Assembly (NCBI GenBank): GCA_007988785.1
Contig: BJUU01000002.1
Coordinates: 186,001 to 250,000, forward strand
Source: Agrococcus baldri
Lineage (GTDB): Bacteria; Actinomycetota; Actinomycetes; Actinomycetales; Microbacteriaceae
Direction: 5' to 3'
Length of the DNA: 64,000 nt
Positions 43,396 to 52,705 of the stretch are shown in pieces (position 1 is the stretch's first letter; each line of letters opens with the position of its first letter). Below the pieces are notes generated by a model. The model was not told the DNA's origin and did no database searches. It was given only the letters and a program-made list of their open reading frames with translations. Position numbers and translations under genes: made by a program.

Positions 43396-45096
43396 ATGTC
43401 GGTGGTCGAGCGGGCAGCGATGGCGGTCGAAGCCGCCCGCGCCGCCTTCGCCGACGCCGGCGAGCTCGCCGCCGCGACCCAGCAGGACGTCGTCGACCTG
43501 CTCGCGATGAGCGCTGAGCTCGGCCGCATCGCCGACGCCCAGCGGGTGCGGCTCGCGGGCGCCGTCGCCGAGCGCTCTCGCGTGGCGGACGATTCGTCGA
43601 TCTGCCGCGTGCTCGGCGCGCGGAGCGCCAACGCCGCGCTCGCATCCGCCTTCGGCATCCGCGGCAGCGACGCCGCCTCGCTGCTGTCGATGGCCGCCGC
43701 GACGAGCGCCGCGGTGGGCGTCAGCGGGCAGGACATCCCCGTCCCCTACCCGCGCCTCGCAGCCGCGCTCGACGACGGCGAGCTCTCGCTCGCGCAGGCT
43801 CGCGCCATCGTCACCACGCTCGCCCCCGCCGTGCCGAACGCCGATCTCGAGCAGCTCGCCTGGGCGGAGGGCCTGCTCGTCGATGCGGCGACCGCGCCCG
43901 AGGCGCCGCTCACCCCCGAGCTGCTCGTGGTGCAGGCCCGCGCCTATGCTGCCGTGCTCGACCCCGACGGCGTGCTGCCGAACGCCGAGCGGCAGCAGGC
44001 GGAGCGCGAGTTCTCGCTGCGCGAGCTGGCCAACGGCAGCTTCCTCGGCAAGGGCACCTTCACGCCCGAGGGCGGCTCCGCGCTGAAGGCGGTGCTGGAT
44101 GCCAACACCGCCCCGCGCGTGCGCGTGCGGTTCACCGACGACGAGTGCGAGGGCGCAGCCGAGCCCGAGATCCCCGCCGACGACCGCACCACCAAGCAGA
44201 AGCGGCACGACGCGCTCGTCGCGATGGCAGAGGCATACGCCGCCTCCGGCGCGGGCTCGGTGGCGGGCGGCGAGGTGCCGCGGCTCGTGTTGACCGGCAC
44301 CATCGAGGCCTTCGACGCCTACGTGCGCGGCATCGAGCACCCCGACCGTGCGCTCACCGTCGAGCACACCGGCAGCATCGTGCCGATCGAGACCGCCGAT
44401 CGGCTGCTCTGCGACGGCGTCGTGCAGCGCGCCGTGCTCGACGCCGAAGGCCACGTGCTCGACCTGGGTCGTGAGCAGCGCCTCTTCAGCGCTGCACAGC
44501 GCCGGGCCCTCGCCCTGCAGTACGGCGGATGCGCGACACCCGGCTGCGGGTTCCCCGTCGCCTGGACCGAAGCCCACCACGTCGTGTGGTGGTCGCGCGG
44601 CGGCCGGACCGACACGAAGTACGGGATCCTGCTCTGCAAGCACTGCCACTCGGAGGTGCACGCCGGGCGGCTGCTGATCGTCGGCACTCCCGGCCACTGG
44701 CGGGTCGTTCCGCAGCTGCGGCCGAACGACCGCTACGCCCGGGTCCACCGCACGGGCCGCCCGCTGCAGACCTCCACGCGCCCCCGCACTGCGGGCTCGC
44801 ACGCGCCGCCGCCGCTGGCCGTGAAGCTTCCCGACGCCGTGGTGCCGCCGGTCGAGCCAGCGATGCCGGTCGAGCCAGCGATCCCGGTCGAGCCAGCGAT
44901 GCCGGTCCAGCCAGTGATGCCGGCCGCGACCACGCGATTCGGCGGGGCGTTCGCGTCGCCCGCCGCGCATCGCGCGGCCGGGCCGGTCGAGGCGCAGCTG
45001 CGACGACGGCTGCGCACCAGCCGACGGTCGCGGGCGAGGCCGTGCCCGCCCGCCTTCGACCGGCCGCCGACGCCGCAGCTCGTGCTGCGCACCTGA
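43396..45096 (+). CDS. DUF222/HNH endonuclease
   Basis: The 566-residue protein has a DUF222 N-terminal region (about 1-350, helical) and an HNH nuclease module near 375-425 with AHHVVWWSRGG and CKHCHSEVH. Four Cys in CATPGC and CKHC probably bind a structural zinc. The C-terminus has a PV-EPAMP repeat encoded by a 4 x 18-bp tandem array. DUF222/HNH genes are abundant in actinobacteria and sometimes mobile-like. GAGGAGG lies upstream of the ATG. No intein or phage context is present. Confidence 0.9.
   Translation: MSVVERAAMAVEAARAAFADAGELAAATQQDVVDLLAMSAELGRIADAQRVRLAGAVAERSRVADDSSICRVLGARSANAALASAFGIRGSDAASLLSMAAATSAAVGVSGQDIPVPYPRLAAALDDGELSLAQARAIVTTLAPAVPNADLEQLAWAEGLLVDAATAPEAPLTPELLVVQARAYAAVLDPDGVLPNAERQQAEREFSLRELANGSFLGKGTFTPEGGSALKAVLDANTAPRVRVRFTDDECEGAAEPEIPADDRTTKQKRHDALVAMAEAYAASGAGSVAGGEVPRLVLTGTIEAFDAYVRGIEHPDRALTVEHTGSIVPIETADRLLCDGVVQRAVLDAEGHVLDLGREQRLFSAAQRRALALQYGGCATPGCGFPVAWTEAHHVVWWSRGGRTDTKYGILLCKHCHSEVHAGRLLIVGTPGHWRVVPQLRPNDRYARVHRTGRPLQTSTRPRTAGSHAPPPLAVKLPDAVVPPVEPAMPVEPAIPVEPAMPVQPVMPAATTRFGGAFASPAAHRAAGPVEAQLRRRLRTSRRSRARPCPPAFDRPPTPQLVLRT
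44848..44919 (+). repeat. Four tandem 18-bp repeats in the HNH gene
   Basis: CCGGTCGAGCCAGCGATG repeats at 44848, 44866, 44884 and 44902; unit 2 has one change and unit 4 has two. It encodes PVEPAM-like hexapeptides in a Pro-rich linker. The number of units could vary by slippage. Confidence 0.9.
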
Positions 45097-45147
45097 GCGC
45101 GGGCGGCTCGCGGTCGCCTGTGCTCGGTACCCGGGCCGACGACCGGG

Positions 45148-45993
45148 TCAGGACTCCTTCGTGATCTCGACCGAGACGAACAGCTGGCTCTTCGCCGCGC
45201 CCGCATAGACGCCGCGCAGCGGCGGCACGTCGTTGTAGTCGCGGCCGAGCCCCACCTTCACGTGGCGCTCGCCGATGTCGATGAGGTTCGTCGGATCCCA
45301 CGCGTTCCACTCGCCCGTGAACCACTCCACCCAGGCGTGCGACTCACCGCGGATCGTCTCGCCGATCTGCGCATCCGGCTTCGGGTGCAGGTAGCCGGAG
45401 ACGTAGCGCGCCGGGATCCCGACCGCGCGCAGCGCACCGATCGTGATGTGCGCGATGTCCTGGCACACGCCCTTGCGGCTCGGCCATGCCTCCGAGGCCA
45501 GCGTGTGGACGTGCGTGACGCCCGACATGTACTCCATCTGCTCGCCGACCATCCGCGCGATCGCCGCCGCGGCGACGCCCGGCGACTCCGACGCATCCGC
45601 GATCTCACGAGCGGCCGTCACCAGATCGTCGGTCGGCCGCGTGCGCACCGTCTGGCCCAGCTGCTCGACGTACTGCGTGGCGCGCTGCGCCACCTTCTCG
45701 AGCTGCTCCCACGACAGGTCGCGCCCGCCCGTGAGCCGCGGCCGCACCTCGACGAGCGACGTCGCCGTCAGCTGCAGCTCGGTGTGCGGCGCGAGCACGT
45801 CGAACGACACGACCGTCGTGCCCCAGTAGTCCTCGTAGGTGTTCACCGAGGTGTTGGGGCGGATGTCGAGGTTCGAGTAGATGACGAACTGGCCGTCGCT
45901 CGTCGACGGCAGCATGCGCGACTCGTTGTAGCTCGCGACGGCCGGCTGCTCGTAGCGGTAGCCGGTGGTGTGGCGGATGCGGATGCGGCTCAC
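45148..45993 (-). CDS. Transglutaminase-like family protein (triad partner)
   Basis: The 281-residue protein has an N-terminal beta-strand domain and a transglutaminase core with catalytic Cys in WPSRKGVCQDIAH, His in RGESHAWVEWF and Asp in NAWDPTNLI, all three present. The GTG start overlaps the alpha-E stop by four bases (GTGA), and GGGAGG lies upstream. Such transglutaminases form a conserved triad with circularly permuted ATP-grasp and alpha-E proteins. They may cleave or join isopeptide bonds, by inference. Confidence 0.9.
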   Translation of the reverse strand: MSRIRIRHTTGYRYEQPAVASYNESRMLPSTSDGQFVIYSNLDIRPNTSVNTYEDYWGTTVVSFDVLAPHTELQLTATSLVEVRPRLTGGRDLSWEQLEKVAQRATQYVEQLGQTVRTRPTDDLVTAAREIADASESPGVAAAAIARMVGEQMEYMSGVTHVHTLASEAWPSRKGVCQDIAHITIGALRAVGIPARYVSGYLHPKPDAQIGETIRGESHAWVEWFTGEWNAWDPTNLIDIGERHVKVGLGRDYNDVPPLRGVYAGAAKSQLFVSVEITKES

Positions 45994-46922
45994 GATGCCT
46001 CCCTCGTCCAGGCGGGCATGTTGTGGGTGGGGAAGTAGCGCTCCCTGACCGCGTTCGAGACGGCGGTCGTGGTCGTCTGCACCTTGTCCATCACCGTCGG
46101 CAGGTCGTCGATGATCTCCTGGATCGGCCGGAACTCGAGCTCCGCGCGGATCTGCCCGAGCATCCGCTCTGCCGCACCGATGTAGCCGACGCGCTCGCGC
46201 CGCGGCTCGATGTCCTCCAGGCACTGCTCGGCGCCCCGCACCGAGAACAGGATCGACCGCGGGAACAGCCGGTCGAGCAGCAGGAACTCGGCCGCGTTCG
46301 TGCTCGACGGCACGCCCCGGTAGGTGCGCAAGTAGGCCTCGTACGCGCCCACCGAGCGCAGGATCGTCGTCCACGACGGCCCGCTCGCCTCGGTCAGCGC
46401 ACGGGTCGCGAGCAGCCGCGCCACCATGTCGGCGCGCTCGATGTAGCGGCCGAGCGTGAAGAAGCTCCACGCGTCGTCGCGGCTCGAGGTGGCATCGGCC
46501 ATGCCGCTCGCGAGCGCCGCCCGCTCGCGCACCCAGCCGAACATCTGGTGCACCTGCTCGTTGTTCACGCGCCGCGGCATGTTCGCGTAGGTCGCGTTCA
46601 GCACCTCCCACAGCTCGGTCGAGATCGTCTCGCGGGCGCGGCGGGCGTTCTCGCGCGCCGCGTTCACCGAGTAGGCGATCGACGCCGTGTTCGTGCGGTC
46701 GATCGCGAGGATGCCCACGACATCGGTGCGGGTGAGCTTGCGCTCGGGCGGGGCGTCGTGGCCCATGACGCCGAGCATGGCGCGGCACGCGGTGTCCTCA
46801 TCCACCGCGACATCCTCGAGCAGCAGCTGCAGGTAGACGTCGAGGATGCGCGCGGTGCCGTCGGCGCGCTCGATGTAGCGGCCGATCCAGAACAGGCTCT
46901 CGGCGATGCGGCTGAGCATCAT
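45990..46922 (-). CDS. Alpha-E (DUF403) domain protein (triad partner)
   Basis: The 310-residue all-helical protein starts MMLSRIAESLFWIGRYIERA and has the second repeat FFTLGRYIERADMVARLLATR, the DUF403/alpha-E signature. It overlaps both neighbours by four bases. The domain has no known enzymatic motif and may be a scaffold or carrier for the ATP-grasp partner. Confidence 0.92.
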   Translation of the reverse strand: MMLSRIAESLFWIGRYIERADGTARILDVYLQLLLEDVAVDEDTACRAMLGVMGHDAPPERKLTRTDVVGILAIDRTNTASIAYSVNAARENARRARETISTELWEVLNATYANMPRRVNNEQVHQMFGWVRERAALASGMADATSSRDDAWSFFTLGRYIERADMVARLLATRALTEASGPSWTTILRSVGAYEAYLRTYRGVPSSTNAAEFLLLDRLFPRSILFSVRGAEQCLEDIEPRRERVGYIGAAERMLGQIRAELEFRPIQEIIDDLPTVMDKVQTTTTAVSNAVRERYFPTHNMPAWTREAS

Positions 46923-48616
46923 GGCTGCTCACCTCCTGCTGAATCGGACGGTCTCGAGACGCGTGCGCCTGCGGCGCGCGCTCCTCGACCGGCGAAGGCC
47001 TGCTGCTGCTCCTCGGCCTGGCCGGTGCGGCGCGGGGCGTCCTGCGGCGACTGGTCCTGCGGATGCTCGCTGCCGGTGATCACGCTGATGGGCCTGGTCA
47101 TCGGCTCACCGGAGGCGCCGAACTCGGCGTCGTGGTCGACCACCGGGATCTGCTCGCGAGCGCCGGCGATCACCCAGGTGTCCTTCGAGCCGCCGCCCTG
47201 CGACGAGTTCACCACCAGCTGCCCCTCCGGCAGCGCGACCCGGGTCAGACCGCCCGGCAGCACCCAGACATCCTTCCCGTCGTTGACGGCGAAGGGGCGC
47301 AGGTCGACGTGGCGGGGGCGCACGCCGTCCTCCACGAGCGTCGGGATGGTGCTCAGCTGCACCACGGGCTGCGCGATCCAGCCGCGCGGGTCGTCGAGCA
47401 GCCGCTGCTTGAGCGCCTCGAGCTCCTCGGGCGTCGCGTCGGGACCGACCACGAGGCCCTTGCCGCCCGAGCCGTCGACGGGCTTCACCACCAGCTCGTG
47501 GAGGCGGTCGACGACCTCCTCGAGCGCACCCGGATCCTCGAGCCGCCAGGTGTCGACGTTCTTGAGGATCGGCTCCTCCGACAGGTAGTAGCGGATGAGC
47601 TCCGGCACGTAGGTGTAGACGAGCTTGTCGTCGGCGATGCCGTTGCCCACCGCGTTCGCGATCGTCACGTTGCCGAGCCGGGCGGCGAGCATGAGGCCGG
47701 GGCTGCCCAGCATCGAGTCGCCGCGGAACTGCAGCGGGTCGAGGTAGTCGTCGTCGACGCGGCGGTAGATGACGTCGACGCGCGCCGGCCCCTCCGTCGT
47801 GCGCATGTAGACGCGGCCGCCGCTCGTGAACAGGTCGCGGCCCTCGACGAGCTCGACGCCCATCAGGCGCGCGAGCAGCGTGTGCTCGAAGTAGGCCGAG
47901 TTGTAGACGCCCGGGGTGAGCACCACGACGCGCGGGTCGTCGACGCCGGCGGGCGCCGCGGCGCGCAGCGCCTGCAGCAGCTTGTCGCAGTAGTCGCCCA
48001 CCGGGCGCACCCGCATCGACGAGAACATCTCGGGCAGTGTCTGCGCGATCACGCGCCGGTTCGACATCACGTAGGAGACGCCGGAGGGCACGCGCACGTT
48101 GTCCTCCAGCACCCGCCACTCGCCCTCCTGATCGCGGATCAGATCGATGCCCGAGACGTGGATGCGCACGCCGTTCGCGCCCACCACGCCGGCCGCCTGC
48201 CGGTGGAAGTGGATCGAGGTGCTGATCAGCCTGGCGGGGATGATGCCGTCCTCCACCGCCCGCTGCGGGCCGTACATGTCGGCCAGGAACGCCTCGAGCG
48301 CCCGCACGCGCTGCTGCACGCCGGCCTCGACGTGCTTCCAGTCGGCCGCGGTGATGATGCGCGGGATGGCGTCGAGCGGGAAGGGCCGCTCCTCCCCCGC
48401 GAAGTCGAAGGTCACGCCCTGGGCCAGGTAGGAGGAGGCGAGCGCGTCGGCGCGCTCGCGCAGCTCATCCTTCGTCAGCTCGGACAGCGCGTCGTGCAGC
48501 GGCGCGTACGAGCCGCGCGGCGCCCCCGACTCCTCGAACATCTCATCCCACGGCTTGCCCTCGCGCGTGCGTGCTGTCGCGAAGGGCTTGTCGTAGTCGT
48601 CGAACAGATCGCCCAT
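46919..48616 (-). CDS. Circularly permuted ATP-grasp family protein (triad partner)
   Basis: The 565-residue protein is a type 2 circularly permuted ATP-grasp. The segments HVSGIDLIRDQEGEWRVLEDNVRVPSG, DPRVVVLTPGVYNSAYFEH and VVKPVDGSGGKGLVVGPD are expected ATP- and carboxylate-binding regions. It is first in the triad and likely forms amide or thioester bonds, perhaps ligating a peptide-like product. The C-terminal 60 residues are disordered and basic. The biochemical product of this triad is still unclear. Confidence 0.9.
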   Translation of the reverse strand: MGDLFDDYDKPFATARTREGKPWDEMFEESGAPRGSYAPLHDALSELTKDELRERADALASSYLAQGVTFDFAGEERPFPLDAIPRIITAADWKHVEAGVQQRVRALEAFLADMYGPQRAVEDGIIPARLISTSIHFHRQAAGVVGANGVRIHVSGIDLIRDQEGEWRVLEDNVRVPSGVSYVMSNRRVIAQTLPEMFSSMRVRPVGDYCDKLLQALRAAAPAGVDDPRVVVLTPGVYNSAYFEHTLLARLMGVELVEGRDLFTSGGRVYMRTTEGPARVDVIYRRVDDDYLDPLQFRGDSMLGSPGLMLAARLGNVTIANAVGNGIADDKLVYTYVPELIRYYLSEEPILKNVDTWRLEDPGALEEVVDRLHELVVKPVDGSGGKGLVVGPDATPEELEALKQRLLDDPRGWIAQPVVQLSTIPTLVEDGVRPRHVDLRPFAVNDGKDVWVLPGGLTRVALPEGQLVVNSSQGGGSKDTWVIAGAREQIPVVDHDAEFGASGEPMTRPISVITGSEHPQDQSPQDAPRRTGQAEEQQQAFAGRGARAAGARVSRPSDSAGGEQP

Positions 48617-48764
48617 GGGGGCGAGCCTAAGCGACGCGGCTGAGGCCCGCCGCTCACCGGGCGCGAGCGACGCGCTCGTCCGGCTGCCCTGGGCCCGTGC
48701 ACCGCGCGGTGGGCCGGTCTCTGCGGCCGGCCGAGCGATGTCGCCCGGCGGCTACCGTTGACGC

Positions 48765-49289
48765 ATGCCGATGCCCTGCCCCGACGAGCTCGCGCGCGCC
48801 GAGTCGCTCATCTCGATCACGCCCGACTTCCCGCAGCCGGGCATCCTCTTCCGCGACATCGCGCCGGTGCTGAGCGATGCGGATGCGCTGCACGCGGTCA
48901 CACAGGCGCTCGCCGCCCCGTTCGAGCACGGCTTCGACCTCGTCGCGGGCGTCGAGGCGCGCGGGTTCCTGCTCGCGGGCGCGGTCGCGACCGCCACCGG
49001 CACGGGGCTGCTGCCCATCCGCAAGGCGGGCAAGGTGCCGCGACCCGACGCATCCGTCGACTACGCCCTCGAGTACGGCATCGCGACGATCGAGGCCTCC
49101 GGCGACCTGACCGGCAGGCGGGTGCTGCTCGTCGACGACGTGCTCGCCACGGGCGGCACGCTGCGGGCGGCCATCTCGCTCGTCGAGCAGCTCGGCGGCA
49201 CGGTCGCGGGCGTCGCCGTCGTGCTCGAGCTCGCCGAGCTCGGCGGCCGCGACGCGGTGCCGGAGGCGCACGCGGTCTTCGCCGCCTGA
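48765..49289 (+). CDS. apt: Adenine phosphoribosyltransferase
   Basis: It converts adenine and PRPP to AMP in purine salvage. The 174-residue protein has the APRT N-terminus ITPDFPQPGILFRDIAPVL and the PRPP loop VLLVDDVLATGGTL (about 120-133), both intact. It is monocistronic and divergent from the ATP-grasp triad. Confidence 0.95.
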   Translation: MPMPCPDELARAESLISITPDFPQPGILFRDIAPVLSDADALHAVTQALAAPFEHGFDLVAGVEARGFLLAGAVATATGTGLLPIRKAGKVPRPDASVDYALEYGIATIEASGDLTGRRVLLVDDVLATGGTLRAAISLVEQLGGTVAGVAVVLELAELGGRDAVPEAHAVFAA

Positions 49290-49300
49290 GCTCGCGAGCC

Positions 49301-50554
49301 TCAGCGGTCGCCGCCAATCAGGGGCCATGGCCGGTCGGGCACGCCGTCCTCGTTCATGTCGCGCGACCGCGCGCGTCTCGCGTCCCGCCGCAGCTCGATC
49401 GCGGCGAGCACGGCGGCGACGCCCGAGCCGAGGATGATGGCGAGCTTGGCCGCATCCGTGTGCACCGCATCGGTGAAGGAGAGCTCGGCGATCAGCAGCG
49501 AGACGGTGAAGCCGATGGCGGTGAGCAGCGCGATCGGCCGCAGGTCGCGCAGGCCGATGCCGTCGGGCAGCCGCAGCGGCGTCAGCCGGGTGACGAGGGC
49601 GGTGACACCGAGCACGCCGACGACCTTGCCGACGATCAGCCCCAGCATCACCGCAAGCGCGACGGGCTGGCCGATGAGCCCGCCGACGCCCGCGCCGCCG
49701 ACGCTCACCCCGGCCGAGAAGAATGCGAACACCGGCAGCGCGAGCGCGGTGGACACGGGCCGCACGAGGTGCTCGTAGCGCTGCGTGCGCGGCTGCGCCT
49801 CGCCGTGCAGGGCGCTCGCGGGCACCACGGCGCCGAGCAGGACGGCCGCGACGGTGGCGTGCACGCCCGCCTCGTGCATGAGCGCCCACGCGACGACGGC
49901 GAGCGGCAGCAGCAGCCACCAGCGGGCCCAGCGCGTGCGCACGAGCAGCGCGAACCCGGCGACCGCCGCGAGCGAGCCCAGCAGGGCGAGCAGGGTGATC
50001 TCGGCGGTGTAGAACACCGCGATGACAACGATCGCCAGCAGATCGTCGACCACCGCGAGCGTCAGCAGGAAGGTGCGCAGCGGCACCGGGAGGCCGCGGC
50101 CGAACACGGCCAGGATCGCGAGCGCGAAGGCGATGTCGGTCGCCGTCGGGATGGCCCAGCCGCGCAGCGCCGCGTCGTCGCCGGAGATCGCGATGACGAT
50201 CACGAAGATGACGGCGGGCGTCACCATGCCGCCGATGGCCGCCAGCACGGGCACGGCCGCCTCGCGGGGCTGCCGGAGCCCGCCCGCCACGATCTCGTGC
50301 TTGAGCTCCACCCCCACCACGAAGAAGAAGATCGCGAGCAGGCCGTCGGCGGCCCAGGTCGAGAGCGACAGGTCGAGGTGCAGCGCCGCCGGCCCGACGA
50401 CCGTGTCGGAGAGCGCCGCGTAGCCCTCCCGCCACGGCGAGTTCGCCCAGAGCAGGGCGAGCGCCGCCGCGATGAGCAGCAGCACGCCGCTCGTGGTCTC
50501 GAGCCGGAGCGCGGCGCCGAACCGGGCGCGGCGGGTCAGGGGAGGAGTGTGCAC
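49301..50554 (-). CDS. nhaA: Na+/H+ antiporter NhaA
   Basis: The 417-residue membrane protein has eleven to twelve helices and the conserved core ATDIAFALAIL and VVDDLLAIVVIAVF, whose adjacent Asp pair binds and exchanges Na+ and H+. I chose the GTG at 50554, which has GAGAGG five bases upstream; the longer frame to 50617 has no ribosome site. It is convergent with apt. It helps sodium and pH homeostasis. Confidence 0.93.
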   Translation of the reverse strand: MHTPPLTRRARFGAALRLETTSGVLLLIAAALALLWANSPWREGYAALSDTVVGPAALHLDLSLSTWAADGLLAIFFFVVGVELKHEIVAGGLRQPREAAVPVLAAIGGMVTPAVIFVIVIAISGDDAALRGWAIPTATDIAFALAILAVFGRGLPVPLRTFLLTLAVVDDLLAIVVIAVFYTAEITLLALLGSLAAVAGFALLVRTRWARWWLLLPLAVVAWALMHEAGVHATVAAVLLGAVVPASALHGEAQPRTQRYEHLVRPVSTALALPVFAFFSAGVSVGGAGVGGLIGQPVALAVMLGLIVGKVVGVLGVTALVTRLTPLRLPDGIGLRDLRPIALLTAIGFTVSLLIAELSFTDAVHTDAAKLAIILGSGVAAVLAAIELRRDARRARSRDMNEDGVPDRPWPLIGGDR

Positions 50555-50677
50555 AGGGGCCTCTCGGATCGCCACCACTGCGAGATCTCGCAGCGAGCCG
50601 ACCAGGCTTCCCGGCACACCACGACCAGTCTACCGGCCGCCGCGAGCGGAGGTCGGGCCGACCGATAGCGTCGAGGC

Positions 50678-52702
50678 ATGCCCGACGACGCGCGCTTCCA
50701 CGACTTCACCGACATCGAGGGGCTGCTGCGGGTGCCGCGGCTCGCGAGCGTCGCGGCCTCGCCCGGGGGACGTGCGGTCGCGGCGATCCAGCAGGCCGAC
50801 GAGCACGGCGCGCGCATGGTGTCGTCGCTGTGGGAGCTCGACCCGACCGGCGAGCGCGAGGCGCAGCGGCTCACCTGGTCGGCGAAGGGCGAGAGCGCGC
50901 CGCGCTTCGCGCCCGACGGCGCGCTGCTGTTCTCCTCTGCCCGGCCCGATCCGACCGGCGACGCGGACGACGACGCGGCGGCGATCTGGCGGCTGCCCGA
51001 GCGCGGGGAGGCGCACGTGGTCGCCTCGGCGCCCGGCGGCCTGACGCTCGCGGGCGTCGCCGCCGACGGCACGCTGCTCGCGACCACCGAGGTGCTCGCC
51101 GGCGGCACGCTCGAGGGCGACGCCGAGGCGCGCGCCGCGCGCAAGCACGCGAAGCGCACCGCCATCTGGCACACCGGCATGCCCATCCGGCACTGGGATC
51201 ACGAGGTCTCCGACGTCAGCCCCCGGCTCGTGCTGGTGAGCCCCGAGGGCGAGCTGCGCGAGCTCACACCGGGTGCCGACACGGTCAGCCTGCTGAACGC
51301 ATCCGCCGACCTCTCGCCCGACGGCCGCCGCGTCGCGACGACCTGGATGACGCGGCAGGCCGGCGGCGAGACCCGCACCGCGATCGCGCTCATCGACGTG
51401 CAGCCGCGGCGCCGGCGGACGCTGCTGCGCGCGACGGCCGCGCACCAGTGGTCGGGGCCCCGCTTCTCGCCCGACGGGGACCGCATCGCCGTGACGCGGC
51501 TCACCGCATCCAGCCCGTCCGACACGAGCTACGACTTCCTCGAGATCCACCCGATCGGCGGCGGCGAGCCGGTGGCGGTCGACGTGGGCGACGTGACGAT
51601 CGGCGAGTACCGCTGGCTGGACGCCGATCGGCTGCTGGTCGCCGGCGACCTGCACTCGCGCGGGGCGGTGCTGCTGGTGGATGCGCGCACGGGCAGGGCG
51701 CGCACGCTCGTCGACGACGCGGTCTACGCGTCGCTCGCGCCGGCCGGCGACGGCAGCGCCGTGCTCGCGCTGCGCAGCGACATGGCGACGCCGGCGCGAC
51801 CGGTGCGACTGCCCCTGCAGGTGCGCGGGCGGGGCGGCGCGCGGCCGGTCGCGCTGCGCGCGCCCGGCGAGATCGGCGCGCTGCCGGGCAGGCTCGAGTG
51901 GATCGAGACCGACGTGGACGGCGTCGTGGTGGGCGGATGGCTGTGCACGCCGAAGGCTGCCAGCACCGCGGAGCCCGCGCCGGTGATGCTGTGGATCCAC
52001 GGCGGGCCGCACGGCTCCTACAACGCCTGGAGCTGGCGCTGGAACCCGTGGCTCGCCGTCGCCCGCGGCTACGCCGTGCTGCTGCCCGACCCGGCGATGT
52101 CGACCGGCTACGGGCACGCCGGCCTCAACCGCGGCTGGCCGCGGCTCGCGGATGTCGTCTGGCGCGAGTGCGAGGCCCTGCTCGACCGGGTGCTGCGGCG
52201 GGCCACGCTCGACGGCGAGCGCACGGCGCTGCTGGGCGCCTCGTTCGGCGGCTACATGACCAACTGGATCGCCGGGCACTCCGACCGCTTCGACGCGATC
52301 GTGACGCACGCCGGGCTCTGGGCGCTCGACCAGCAGCACGCGACGACCGATGCCGCGGCGCTGAAGGTGCGCGTGCACGGCCACCCCGACCTGCTGCCCG
52401 ACTGGTACCGGGCCTACTCGCCGCACCACCACGCATCCGCCATCACCACGCCGATGCTCATCACGCACGGCAACCGCGACTACCGCGTGCCCGTGAGCGA
52501 GGCGCTGCGCATGTGGTGGGATCTCGTCTCGGCCTGGCCTGGCGCGCCCGGCACCATGCCGCACCGCTTCCTGCAGCTGACCGACGAGAACCACTGGGTG
52601 CTGCGCCCCTCGAACGCGGTCACCTGGAACGAGACGGCGCTCGCCTTCTGCGACCAGCACGTGCGCGGCGGCGCGCCGGTGCCGGACGCGCTGCCCTGGT
52701 GA
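50678..52702 (+). CDS. S9-family prolyl oligopeptidase-type peptidase
   Basis: The 674-residue serine peptidase has an N-terminal beta-propeller (about 1-400) and a C-terminal alpha/beta-hydrolase domain. The catalytic triad is Ser522 (GASFGGY), Asp601 (NRDYRVP) and His639 (DENHW). There is no signal peptide. A 48-bp near-duplicate of its 3' end lies at 54126-54173. It probably degrades short oligopeptides in the cytoplasm. Confidence 0.92.
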   Translation: MPDDARFHDFTDIEGLLRVPRLASVAASPGGRAVAAIQQADEHGARMVSSLWELDPTGEREAQRLTWSAKGESAPRFAPDGALLFSSARPDPTGDADDDAAAIWRLPERGEAHVVASAPGGLTLAGVAADGTLLATTEVLAGGTLEGDAEARAARKHAKRTAIWHTGMPIRHWDHEVSDVSPRLVLVSPEGELRELTPGADTVSLLNASADLSPDGRRVATTWMTRQAGGETRTAIALIDVQPRRRRTLLRATAAHQWSGPRFSPDGDRIAVTRLTASSPSDTSYDFLEIHPIGGGEPVAVDVGDVTIGEYRWLDADRLLVAGDLHSRGAVLLVDARTGRARTLVDDAVYASLAPAGDGSAVLALRSDMATPARPVRLPLQVRGRGGARPVALRAPGEIGALPGRLEWIETDVDGVVVGGWLCTPKAASTAEPAPVMLWIHGGPHGSYNAWSWRWNPWLAVARGYAVLLPDPAMSTGYGHAGLNRGWPRLADVVWRECEALLDRVLRRATLDGERTALLGASFGGYMTNWIAGHSDRFDAIVTHAGLWALDQQHATTDAAALKVRVHGHPDLLPDWYRAYSPHHHASAITTPMLITHGNRDYRVPVSEALRMWWDLVSAWPGAPGTMPHRFLQLTDENHWVLRPSNAVTWNETALAFCDQHVRGGAPVPDALPW

Positions 52703-52705
52703 GCC

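Noticed and set aside
44848-44919. CRISPR-like repeats
   Set aside because: Repeats are contiguous, in frame, and without spacers, so they are a coding minisatellite.
43396-45096. HNH gene as homing endonuclease or phage nuclease
   Set aside because: DUF222/HNH genes are common chromosomal genes in this lineage, and no intron, intein, integrase or phage genes adjoin.
45129-45148. ACCCGG/CCGGGT hairpin as terminator
   Set aside because: Only 6 bp and overlapping the transglutaminase stop. Too weak to call confidently in this GC context.
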